NCBI GenBank assembly: GCA_022925895.1
Contig: JAKSYS010000736.1
Span: 1-29,122 of the forward strand
DNA from: Fragilaria crotonensis
Taxonomy: Eukaryota > Bacillariophyta > Fragilariophyceae > Fragilariales > Fragilariaceae
Direction of reading: 5' to 3'
DNA: 29,122 nt
The notes below the pieces were generated by a model. The model saw only the letters and a list, made by a program, of their open reading frames with translations. It did no database searches and had not been told where the DNA came from. The number at the start of each line of letters is the position of its first letter. Within the stretch, counting starts at the first letter, position 1. The position numbers and the translations under genes are program-made. Below, in pieces: positions 1 through 8,199 of the stretch.

Positions 1-528
1 CAAATCTGCAAAATCCGCACTACTATATCACAATGGGACCAACAACCTGATTACTACATTGTCCCAGCCACCTGGATGAAATCTTTGTTATGATGGTTAC
101 AATGTGCTGGGCAGAAACAGAATGATTCATTTCGTGGCATCAACTTGCATGCATGTATGATTCATTCAGCACCATTCAGATGCTTGAATGATTCATTCAA
201 GACCATTCAGCCAGTTGCTTGAATGATTCATTCAGGCTTTTCAAAAAATGTACTTTTGCTCTACAAGCAACTCATTGTTAGAATACATGCATGCTGAACT
301 ACTTCTTCAGTACAAGCTAGACAAGAGGCAACACATCATGTTATGTTGAAGAATTGGTCAGTGGCATTCAATTACTTGAATGATTCATTCAGGACCATGC
401 AAATGCTTGAATGATTCATTCAGGACCATTCAGTTGCTGAATGATTCATTCATTGGCATTTTTGGAAACTTATTTTCCCTGATGATGTTAAGGTAACTGT
501 ACGAACGGAGCAATCCGAATGTTAAAGA
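1..528. repeat. Interspersed TGAATGATTCATTCA repeats
   Basis: No gene is visible here. A short motif, TGAATGATTCATTCA, often followed by GGACCATTCAG and preceded by TTGCT or similar, occurs about seven times between positions 118 and 453 (near 121, 157, 186, 220, 376, 411 and 438). Copies are irregularly spaced and slightly diverged, so this is not a simple microsatellite. The core ATGATTCAT differs by one base from the palindromic bZIP (GCN4/AP-1) site ATGA(C/G)TCAT. Whether it acts in transcription is inference. Confidence 0.6.
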
Positions 529-779
529 TTGTACTGGTTCCTCAAGCACTTATCTACCGGTAATACGTACAACTCCAGTAGAGGGGAGAGGGGAGTAGAG
601 CGAAAATTCCTGAACCTCCAGTCATCAACCGGCGTGGGTTGCTGGTTGGTCGTTGGTTGTTTTGACGAACCGTGTCGTTATTTACAGTTACGTTCACTTA
701 TTTGTCCATCGGCGGCAGGTTAGAGGCATCAGAGGTCGCGATCAGGAAAAAGCTAAAAATCCGTTTTATTTTCCGGGTT

Positions 780-910
780 TTCTTCTGATTATGTTCCATG
801 GCACCATGGCATAGAACCTGGTACTGCAGTACCATACTGATCACGGTTCATCCTCCGTGCCAACAGTACATCGGTACATCGTATTCGTACTGTAGTACTA
901 CAGTACCAGT
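780..910. promoter_or_regulatory. GTAC-type palindromes in upstream region
   Basis: Two perfect palindromes are visible: GGTACTGCAGTACC at 820-833 and the 20-mer GTACTGTAGTACTACAGTAC at 887-906. Related GTACTGNAGTAC sequences recur in other intergenic regions at 4819-4860 and 13425-13439. None lies inside a coding region that I examined. They could be binding sites of a dimeric regulator or remnants of a small palindromic repeat family. The rest of 529-1001 shows nothing I can assign. Confidence 0.5.
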
Positions 911-1001
911 GCAACACGCTTCGTGTTAAAATTTTCAATGCGTCACTCTACTACCGGTCGTAGTTCAAAGTTCCTAGCCGTAGCGAAGGGTTCTCTCATC
1001 A

Positions 1002-1049
1002 GTCATGAGTCATGTCATGAGTCATGTCATGAGTCATGTCATGAGTCAT
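1002..1049. repeat. Four tandem 12-bp units with bZIP core
   Basis: The unit GTCATGAGTCAT is repeated four times without error at 1002-1013, 1014-1025, 1026-1037 and 1038-1049. Each unit contains ATGAGTCAT, a perfect match to the GCN4/AP-1 consensus ATGA(C/G)TCAT. The array ends about 146 bp upstream of the ATG at 1196, a plausible promoter position. A regulatory role is inferred from motif and position only. Confidence 0.6.
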
Positions 1050-1195
1050 GAGAAAAACAGTATGCGAAACGGTTCAAAATTCAGACGGGGTTTTGAAAAT
1101 CGAAGGTTCGCATTTTCGTTTCCAATGACGAAGTTCATCCTTCGAAACACTTGACGATCTTGAAACAATCGCTTATAATTTATACTCTCTCAAAC

Positions 1196-2752
1196 ATGTC
1201 AGGACACACGTATCACCGAGGTACACCGCACGAGCCCCTCTCCTTCAAATGGCGATTAACCATCGTCAGTTTGTTGCTCGCAGCCTGTACTGGTGTTGCG
1301 AGTGCCATTCTGCTTTCTCATCATCCAACACAAGATGTTACAGCATGGGAAATCATCTTGGCTGCCGCTGGGGCCATGACTTGTCTCTTTGCATTCGTCT
1401 ATGATGCGGCATTATATGGCATTGCCTTGCAGATGGCTGTCTTCGGGGCTGTCTTTTCCTCGGAACTTAACTCTGCTGCCAATCTTTCGGAGAGTTTGAC
1501 GTTGGCTGCGAGATCCTCGATGCCCATTCTCGTAGTGTCAACGCTATCCATAACAGTTCCTTCCGTATTTGGTGTTCTTGCCACAATCCTCACTCCACTT
1601 TCTTTATCATCCGTTTCTACAATCGCAGTCTTGAACTACGGAGTGTCGTATGCGCACTTGTGGAAATCTGGTGCAGTTACCCTGTTCTCCACCTTGTCTG
1701 GTGGTGTTGGCCTGGTGGTTCTACTCATTCTTTGGGCATGGTATCATTATCGCACACACCGACACATGAATCTCACGAATCGCCGGGAGATGGGCATCGC
1801 CATCACTATTTCAGCTGCATTGATCCTGTCGGTGCAACAACTGCCATCGTCGCGCTCGTCCCTCGACGCAGTTCTGCCGGTACTTCTCGGATCAGCAATT
1901 TGCTCACTCATCTGCATCATCATCGCCGCAACTGCCGATGTCTGGAATGCGGTCGGAACGAATCAGTTTTGGATGCTTACCCTGGACATGAGTGCATTGT
2001 CCGTCTATTCGCTTATTCCAGCCGTCTTGTTGAGTTGGCGCTTGTGGGTGCGATTCGGCACTCAAATTTATGACACACTCCATCAGACCGCACAAATGCT
2101 TCCTGGAGAAACAACAGCGTCCGATGAAACGCGCTCGCTTCTCTTGTTGCTAGCAGTCGCGACCTGCTTTGGGACATTTTATACCAAATCACTCTGCCCA
2201 TTGGGGTGTCACTTATTTGGAAGAGTCTACTGCAGTGGCATGCACTTCACGAAAACGGTGGCCATTTGTATGGACTGGGCCGAAGGGAAGGCCCACTTAG
2301 CGGAATTTCAACGCCTGAAGGTTTCTTGTCACTTTGTCGTCACACTCGATCAGTTGAAAGTTGACGCCGCCCTCCTTCAAGAAGCCGTCACGGCTGGACA
2401 CGTCGTCCTGCCATACACGGGAGAACGCAAAGCTCATGCCGAATACGAACGAATCTGGGGGAAGCCTCCAGAATGGTCGCACGGAGAGTCGTACCCCTCG
2501 GATGTCCTTGCATGCACCAAAAATGGGACCAAGATTGCGCTTTGGTCTAGTTATGTAAGACATTCCGTTCACAACGAGGAACTCGCTGCTGATTTGCATG
2601 CAACCTTGGGCGGGAACGTGATTTGTTTGGAACAGGTACCGAATGTAGTGGATGTCGTCGAAGGAATCACTAAGGCTGGTTATAGCGTCGTTCCGCTCGC
2701 GACTGTAATGAAGGAATACAAAATGGTGCTCTCTGTGGAACAGAATGAGTAA
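1196..2752 (+). CDS. Multi-pass membrane protein with degenerate NodB-like tail
   Basis: The protein is 518 aa from the ATG at 1196; the reading frame is open 45 bp further upstream but without an ATG. Residues about 15-340 hold eight to ten hydrophobic segments, so this is an integral membrane protein. The soluble tail (about 345-510) follows the order of a polysaccharide-deacetylase (NodB) fold: AICMDW in place of the TFDDG motif, CHFVVT in place of ATFFV, then GKPPEW in place of the RPP(Y/W)G motif, and a final VVDVVEGITKAGYSVVPL helix-strand. The metal-binding DD and HxxxH residues are not conserved, so it is probably catalytically dead. No family name is recognised for the membrane part. 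The upstream region carries clustered bZIP-like sites. The frame is intact and the coding call is secure; the fold assignment is moderate. Confidence 0.8.
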   Translation: MSGHTYHRGTPHEPLSFKWRLTIVSLLLAACTGVASAILLSHHPTQDVTAWEIILAAAGAMTCLFAFVYDAALYGIALQMAVFGAVFSSELNSAANLSESLTLAARSSMPILVVSTLSITVPSVFGVLATILTPLSLSSVSTIAVLNYGVSYAHLWKSGAVTLFSTLSGGVGLVVLLILWAWYHYRTHRHMNLTNRREMGIAITISAALILSVQQLPSSRSSLDAVLPVLLGSAICSLICIIIAATADVWNAVGTNQFWMLTLDMSALSVYSLIPAVLLSWRLWVRFGTQIYDTLHQTAQMLPGETTASDETRSLLLLLAVATCFGTFYTKSLCPLGCHLFGRVYCSGMHFTKTVAICMDWAEGKAHLAEFQRLKVSCHFVVTLDQLKVDAALLQEAVTAGHVVLPYTGERKAHAEYERIWGKPPEWSHGESYPSDVLACTKNGTKIALWSSYVRHSVHNEELAADLHATLGGNVICLEQVPNVVDVVEGITKAGYSVVPLATVMKEYKMVLSVEQNE

Positions 2753-3651
2753 AGCTATAGGCCGTCGTGTTATTTTTTCCTGAGCGTGCATCGGCGCCCT
2801 CTACCGTTGACAATTATGCATAAGTCGTTTCTGCAGGATCCGAAAACGAAAGAACAACCATACTTTCAGAGATTTAACTGATGTCGTGTAGAATAGTCCA
2901 GGGTCTACAATTCCTTTCGAATTATCGCAAACTTAACCAATCCATGGGTTCGCTCATTCGAGGTGCCTGCAGTAGACTTTTCCGTCGTGAGGACCATGGT
3001 TTGGCATTGCAAGAAGTTTGCACGAGCGCACTCTTGAATGGTCCACACTCATTTTCTAGATGGACTGGTACGTGCCGAGTCCGGATCGTCGTCTGAGCGG
3101 GACTTGCTCCTGTCTTGACTCTAATCGATCAGACCAACCATGCTATCGGGATCAGCGGCTTGGTACGTAATTAGCTTGGAACGGCCAATTCGATTCCATA
3201 ATTCCATTTATTTGCTCCAATCGGGGCTAACATCTCTGGTTTCACTTGGAATGTAGTAGCCGTATCGTACCATTGTCGAAATGGATGATTGGAGATTGGA
3301 CACACGAACGACCAATCGGCTTCAATTGTGATTGTGACTGGCCTCTGGGCTGTGGCCTGTGACTCGCTACTCGCTACTGACTCAAGTTGTACTGTACTTC
3401 TGGCTCCATTACTCGGACTGTTGAAGACTACTGTCTACTGTCCCATAGCTACCGTTGTACTCAGTACTATATTCATACACGGGGGGCGGGGGGGCGGGAT
3501 TTGCTGTTGATTGTCGTCATGGACCTCAAGTGGAAGACCTGTTGCTAAAAACGATAGGATTGAAACTTGAAGCAACTCGAAATCACACTAGTGGCGCTTT
3601 CGACCTCACGAAGCACATCCCCGTCGCATCTAAATCGCAAGCTATTGCATC
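2753..3651. other. Intergenic, with a G-rich tract
   Basis: I see no gene in these 899 bp; short open frames here have no recognisable content. A tract of G6-C-G7-C-G3 lies at 3481-3498, about 150 bp upstream of the splicing-factor start, and offers four G3 runs for a possible G-quadruplex. A CCAAT sequence is present near 3310 (GACCAATCGG). Confidence 0.5.
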
Positions 3652-4659
3652 ATGGGAGAGCGTAAGGTCATCAGCAAGTATCTTCCCCCAGACTTTGATC
3701 CAAAGCTAGTTCCGCGAACGAAAAAGTCAAAAGATGGTTTGGTTTCTGTCCGTATGATGCTTCCGTTTTCAATACAATGCAACAACTGTTCCACATTCAT
3801 GTATCAGGGTCGAAAGTTTAACTCCAAAAAGGAGAATGTGGCTGGGGAGCATGGAACGTACCTTGGTATTCAACGATTCCGCTTCTACATCAAATGCACA
3901 GCATGTTCCCAACCCGTCAGTTTTCTGACGGATCCGAAAAATGCAGATTACGAAATGGAAAGTGGGGCAACTCGAAACTATGAGCTATCGAAGGATAAAA
4001 AAGAATCTGAAGAGACGGCTACATTAGAACAGGAGGTGGAAGAAAAGGAAGACCCACTCAAGGGACTAGAGAATCGAGTGTTGGCCAGTCAACGAGAGAT
4101 GCTGGATATGGATAATCTCGAAGAAATCAAGGCCATGAACATGCGTCATGTCAAACTATTAAATTCTTCGGGTAGCTCGTTCGACGCAAAGGCAGTCTTA
4201 GAAGCGCGAGCAAGAAACAAAATGCAGCTAGAGCAGTTAAACATTGAAGAAACCAACGACGACACCGGGTTGACGGAAGACGACGAAAATTTGGTCAAGT
4301 CGATTCAGTTTGGTCAAACGATGACAATCAAGCGACTTGACGAAGACGATGAAATCGCCTTGGAACTGAAACGGAAACGACAGGCCATGATGTTTGAGAA
4401 ACAGCGAGAAGAATTCAAGGCGAAGACCAAAACGCCTGCTATGCCACTGATTACAGCCAAGCGGCGGCGAGTCAATCCGATCATAGTGGAAAAGAAAGCA
4501 GATGGACCGCCGGAGGGACTTGGGAGTCTGCTCGGGGTTACGGTTCCGACTCGGATTCAGACTAAAGCAAGTGGCACTATCTTGGCATCGTGGAATGCCC
4601 CTTGCTTCATTGTCGAGAACCTACCTGTTGATGGAAAATTTGCTGCATGCACAAACTAA
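3652..4659 (+). CDS. YJU2: YJU2/CWC16 (CCDC94) splicing factor
   Basis: The 335-aa product begins MGERKVISKYLPPDFDP, the invariant N-terminus of the CWC16/YJU2 family, which fixes the start. YJU2 is a nuclear step-I spliceosome factor that joins the Prp19-associated complex and helps dock the branch helix. A zinc-binding pair CNNC (residues 43-46) and CTAC (82-85) surrounds the conserved FRFYIKCT segment, followed by FLTDPKNADYEMESGATRNYE (about 91-111). Residues 120-270 are charged and probably helical. A short basic stretch near 279-285 (AKRRRVN) may be a nuclear signal. Length matches the animal and fungal proteins. The last about 30 residues look less conserved. No frame break is seen in this gene. 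A single-exon gene is consistent with diatom style. Confidence 0.95.
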   Translation: MGERKVISKYLPPDFDPKLVPRTKKSKDGLVSVRMMLPFSIQCNNCSTFMYQGRKFNSKKENVAGEHGTYLGIQRFRFYIKCTACSQPVSFLTDPKNADYEMESGATRNYELSKDKKESEETATLEQEVEEKEDPLKGLENRVLASQREMLDMDNLEEIKAMNMRHVKLLNSSGSSFDAKAVLEARARNKMQLEQLNIEETNDDTGLTEDDENLVKSIQFGQTMTIKRLDEDDEIALELKRKRQAMMFEKQREEFKAKTKTPAMPLITAKRRRVNPIIVEKKADGPPEGLGSLLGVTVPTRIQTKASGTILASWNAPCFIVENLPVDGKFAACTN

Positions 4660-5089
4660 TGCTCGCATGCAGCATTTATGAGGCTTGAGACCATGGCTAG
4701 ATGTTCTTCTTATGTACTCTGAAGTTCAAGTCAATTCAAGGCGGCATCTATGCATGTCGTTACAATAGGGTACGATCTACCATACAGGGGTGATGAGGTA
4801 CCAGCACTGTTGTACCTGGTACTGAAGTACTCTGAGTACTCTGTAGGAGTACTGTAGTACCAATGTACACTGTAATTACTGACATTTAAAAGTACTAGTA
4901 TCAGTAGCTCTACACCGCGTCTGTCGGCAGTCGGCAGATATTCATCATCCAGGATTCAGGATCCAAGCGGACGAAAATTGAAGAAGAGCGACAATGATGA
5001 GAGTGCGGATACCATTGCCATCAGGTTCTTGACTTTCCAATCACTCCTTGTTCTTTCTTGCACACCAGTATTGATTTAATTCAACTCGG
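4660..5089. other. Intergenic with GTAC palindrome cluster
   Basis: No gene is seen. A cluster of GTAC-based sequences lies at about 4798-4866, including GTACTGAAGTAC (4819-4830) and GTACTGTAGTAC (4849-4860), matching the motif family seen at 820-906 and 13425-13439. The cluster sits about 230 bp upstream of the amidase start. Confidence 0.45.
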
Positions 5090-6369
5090 ATGTCGATACC
5101 AACGCTCGTCTACCAACTTCGCGCTGGAACGCTTCGAATCGGTGAATATGTCGACACGCTAGAGGAACGATTTCTCAACATGGAGCCGGTCGTCTATGCC
5201 TTTGTGCCAGAGCCGCGTCGCTGGGAACGAATTCGTAAAGAAGCTGCGGAGCTCGAGATCAAATATCCTGATCCAGCGCAAAGACCCATTCTCTATGGAC
5301 TACCAGTTGGCATCAAGGATATCTTCAGAGTCGATGGTCTGCCGACTCGGGCAGGATCACAGCTCCCTGCCCATGTGCTGGACGGCCCGGAGTCGACGTG
5401 CGTGACACAACTGCGCGAGGCAGGTTGCTTAATATTTGGAAAAACGGCCACCACAGAATTCGCCTATTCCAGTCCCGGCCCGACGCGAAATCCCTGCAAT
5501 CCCTTTCATACCCCAGGTGGGTCGAGCAGTGGTTCCGCCGCAGCCGTCGCGGCAGGGTTGGTACCGTTAGCGCTAGGGACACAAACCATTGGTTCGGTGA
5601 ATCGACCTGCTGCTTATTGCGGAATCGTCGGGTTCAAACCAACGTATAATCGGTTTCCAAGGTCAACGTTATCGAGAACGCACGCTCACATGACACGGTC
5701 GGATTTTTTACACAAGATGTCGTCGGTGCTGAACTGATATTTAAAGTATTGGCCAACTCCTTCGCATTGTCAGACCCCGTACAAGCTTCCAACGTGACTC
5801 TCGGGATTCCAATCGGACCATATTTAGAGCTGGCAGAACCAGAGATGCTTTCACATTTCCATGAGACGTCGAATCTGCTTCAAGCGGCTGGGTTCACAGT
5901 GAAACGAATCAAGGCGATGCCAAATTTCGACGAAATACGCAAGCGCCACGTCACTTTAAATCTTCGTGAATTTGCGGACTATCATTCTCAGTTCAGTACG
6001 TATCATCATTTGTACGCGCCTGCTACCCTCGAACTAGTGAAGATGGGGCGTACTGTATCAAATGAGGAATTAGAAAGGGCTAAACGATGCAAGTTGGAAA
6101 CTCGAAATCATCTGACGGCATTAATGGACGAGCATGGATTAGACGCGTGGATCACACCAGGTGCGACAGGTCCTGCTCCACTCGGCTTTGAGAGCACTGG
6201 CAATCCAATCATGCAGCTGCCGTGGTCGTGCAGTGGTTTGCCGACGTTAAACATGAAAAGTGGAACCCATGATAACGGTTTACCACTATCCCTTCAACTG
6301 GCGGCGCGTTGGAATCATGACGAGATTTTGTTGAATATAGGCAAAATTGTAGAAGCCGCTCTGCGATGA
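5090..6369 (+). CDS. Amidase-signature family hydrolase, one frame break
   Basis: This is an amidase-signature (AS) enzyme that would hydrolyse an amide bond; the substrate is unknown. Visible catalytic features are Lys76 in YGLPVGIKDIF, the glycine/serine signature GGSSSGS (143-149) and the likely nucleophile Ser169 in TQTIGSVNRPA, followed by the conserved AYCGIVGFKPT. From about 5650-5670 the homology leaves the first frame and continues in the -1 frame with HDTVGFFTQDVVGAE. It then runs without a break to the stop at 6367-6369, including GLPLSLQLAAR near the C-terminus. One missing base explains this; there is no room for a spliceosomal intron. The two pieces together give about 425 aa, near the family's usual length. 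This is a sequencing error or a recent pseudogene. It converges on the next gene with only 48 bp between the stops. Confidence 0.85.
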
Positions 6370-6417
6370 CAATTAATCCGATGGGAGCCTCACAATTAAT
6401 CCTAGTGACAATCCACC

Positions 6418-7876
6418 CTAAACACCCTTCAGACTATTGATTTTGGTGCACAGTTCAGCAAACGTCGTATCAGTCGCAATGTAGTGTTGGACAATAACCC
6501 AGGAATACAGCGGCAGATGTTCCTTGGCTCGTTTCGGTCCCCATTGCTGCAGGACGTGTAGGTAGTTGCGGAGAATATGATAATCAATTGAATATCGAGC
6601 GAAGTTCACCCCCTTTGGCCCAACAACTCGCAGTACTGTTGCCATAACTTCTCCCAGGAATGTCGGCATGCCATTTTCCGGCACGGGCTCCGCAATCATT
6701 TTGAGAACAACACTATCCGATGACACCGTGGAGCGAGCAATCATTTCATGAGAGCCCGTTCCTGTGGCAACATCGTACTTTTGAAGTCGATTTTTGGCGA
6801 CGGCAGCCCGCACGATTGTGGCACCGTTGCCGTTGCGAACTGTTACGGTTTGAAAGGCTTCATCCATTCGATCACTCCCGTCCAACGGTGCACCCATGTA
6901 CCCCACCACGACATCCGCGAGACCATTTGTATAGTCAAAACAAGCTAAACACGATGTCGCGATCGACGCTTCGGCGATTGTTCCTGGTAGGACAAAATAT
7001 GGCTTTTTCGTATACGAGTCACCTGTCTTGACGTGCACTCGAAAGTCCTGCATGAACTCGTACCCTTTGATGTCGTCCGATTCTATCTTGACTCCGTTGC
7101 GAACAAACTCTCGAGCGGCATTTGGGGTGGGGCTATTGTCCACGCAATTGGTGCCTAATACATAAACTTTGTCCAAGTTTAAATCACTCTCGACAGCTCG
7201 AAACGCTTGTACGGCACATCCCACTCCACAAAATAGCAGCTTTCGAATCGACGAATCTCCTTTGATCTGGTCCAAAACTTGCAAACTTGGAGCAAGCGAT
7301 GGTTTGACGCCACGCCCTCGCATGACATCTTCTACCGTCTTGGCAACGATGGGGAGAGGACTGCTCCAACCTCCTTCCGCATCTGCAGCAATGCAAACGA
7401 CAGCATCAACAAGTCCCTCTTCCAACATTGTTAGACAAATCGCTGTCACACATCCAGTCCATTGCGCATCTTGAATTCCAATGCCTCGCGCCAAGAACAT
7501 TGGTTCCTGCAGTACACCAAACCGAGCTTCCTCTGCCACCGAGGTTCTGTGCCGGTCAGAATCCCATACCATGGACTCAACAGATCTCGTGCGACCGTGA
7601 ACTTGTTCCTCCATTCGATCCAAACGACTCATACCATCTCCTAAAAAAGGCGCATGCGTCCTGGACACGAGAAACCAGGGTGGTTTCGCACAGTCCACAA
7701 CGAGAGCAGTGTTCCTTGGCAGGGAAGCGCAATGGCCATCCGGAAGGATCAATTGGTTTTGGCATGGAAGACGAGAGCAAATACGTCGAATGCCTATGTT
7801 GTATTTGAATAGGCACATAGGCGAGGACAAACGGGAATGTCGCGAACGTCCACAGGGCCTTGACCATGCAGACCAT
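6418..7876 (-). CDS. FrhB-family plastid chlorophyll reductase (HCAR/F-DVR type)
   Basis: This belongs to the coenzyme F420 hydrogenase beta-subunit family that includes plant 7-hydroxymethyl-chlorophyll a reductase and cyanobacterial ferredoxin-dependent divinyl (proto)chlorophyllide reductase, iron-sulfur flavoproteins. Supporting motifs are CSRCGLC and DACAF (cluster), FCGVGCAVQAFR, VLGTNCVDN, CLACFDYTNGLADVVVGYMG and a C-terminal GPKGVNFARYSIDYHILRNYL. The first part, from the ATG at 7874-7876, is in a different frame from the rest; the frames join at the A6 run at 7643-7648, where one extra base would restore continuity. A frame open further upstream to 7944 in the main frame encodes no homology and is probably spurious. 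The N-terminus (MVCMVKALWTFATFPFVLA then YVP) resembles a diatom plastid signal with an aromatic residue at the cleavage site. Chloroplast location is therefore inferred. Confidence 0.85.
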
Positions 7877-8199
7877 CGTCGATCAAACGTCTCAATTGAC
7901 ACTGAGTGATCAGACAACAGAGTGAACAAACAAATAAATTGCATTCAGGATACGTGTATACATATATACATTGCAACCGATATAGGATAGACGTCGTAGT
8001 TGATGCGTCAGTCATCGTGAGCTACTGCTATATGACTTTTCTACTTCCACGGCTACTGAGTACAGTCGCATTCCTCATTCTTCACTTTCTGGAATGCGGG
8101 ACTCAAAAGATTTTGACTCGAATTCAAAACGAGCAGATCCGTTGATCGAAGTCGGAAATTGATGCCGGAACTACCACCAACGCACAGCACGACGCTACC
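7877..8199. promoter_or_regulatory. Divergent intergenic promoter region
   Basis: These 323 bp separate two divergently transcribed starts (7876 minus, 8200 plus), so both promoters should lie here. A TGCGTCAGTCATCGTGA segment near 8003-8020 holds a CRE/bZIP-like TGCGTCA. No other element is clear, and the promoter role is from position only. Confidence 0.4.

Noticed and set aside
529-723. Small 64-codon open frame
   Set aside because: No recognisable content; the start is not an ATG (it reads CTG/TTG-type), and it lies in AT-rich intergenic DNA.
2881-3096. 71-codon open frame starting with ATG
   Set aside because: Composition looks random and nothing supports translation.
5655-5748. Intron as the cause of the amidase frame change
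   Set aside because: The homologous residues are nearly contiguous across the break, leaving no room for an intron of usual size.
7650-7944. N-terminal extension of the chlorophyll reductase in its main frame
   Set aside because: The other frame encodes the iron-sulfur cysteines and a plastid-like signal; the extension has neither.
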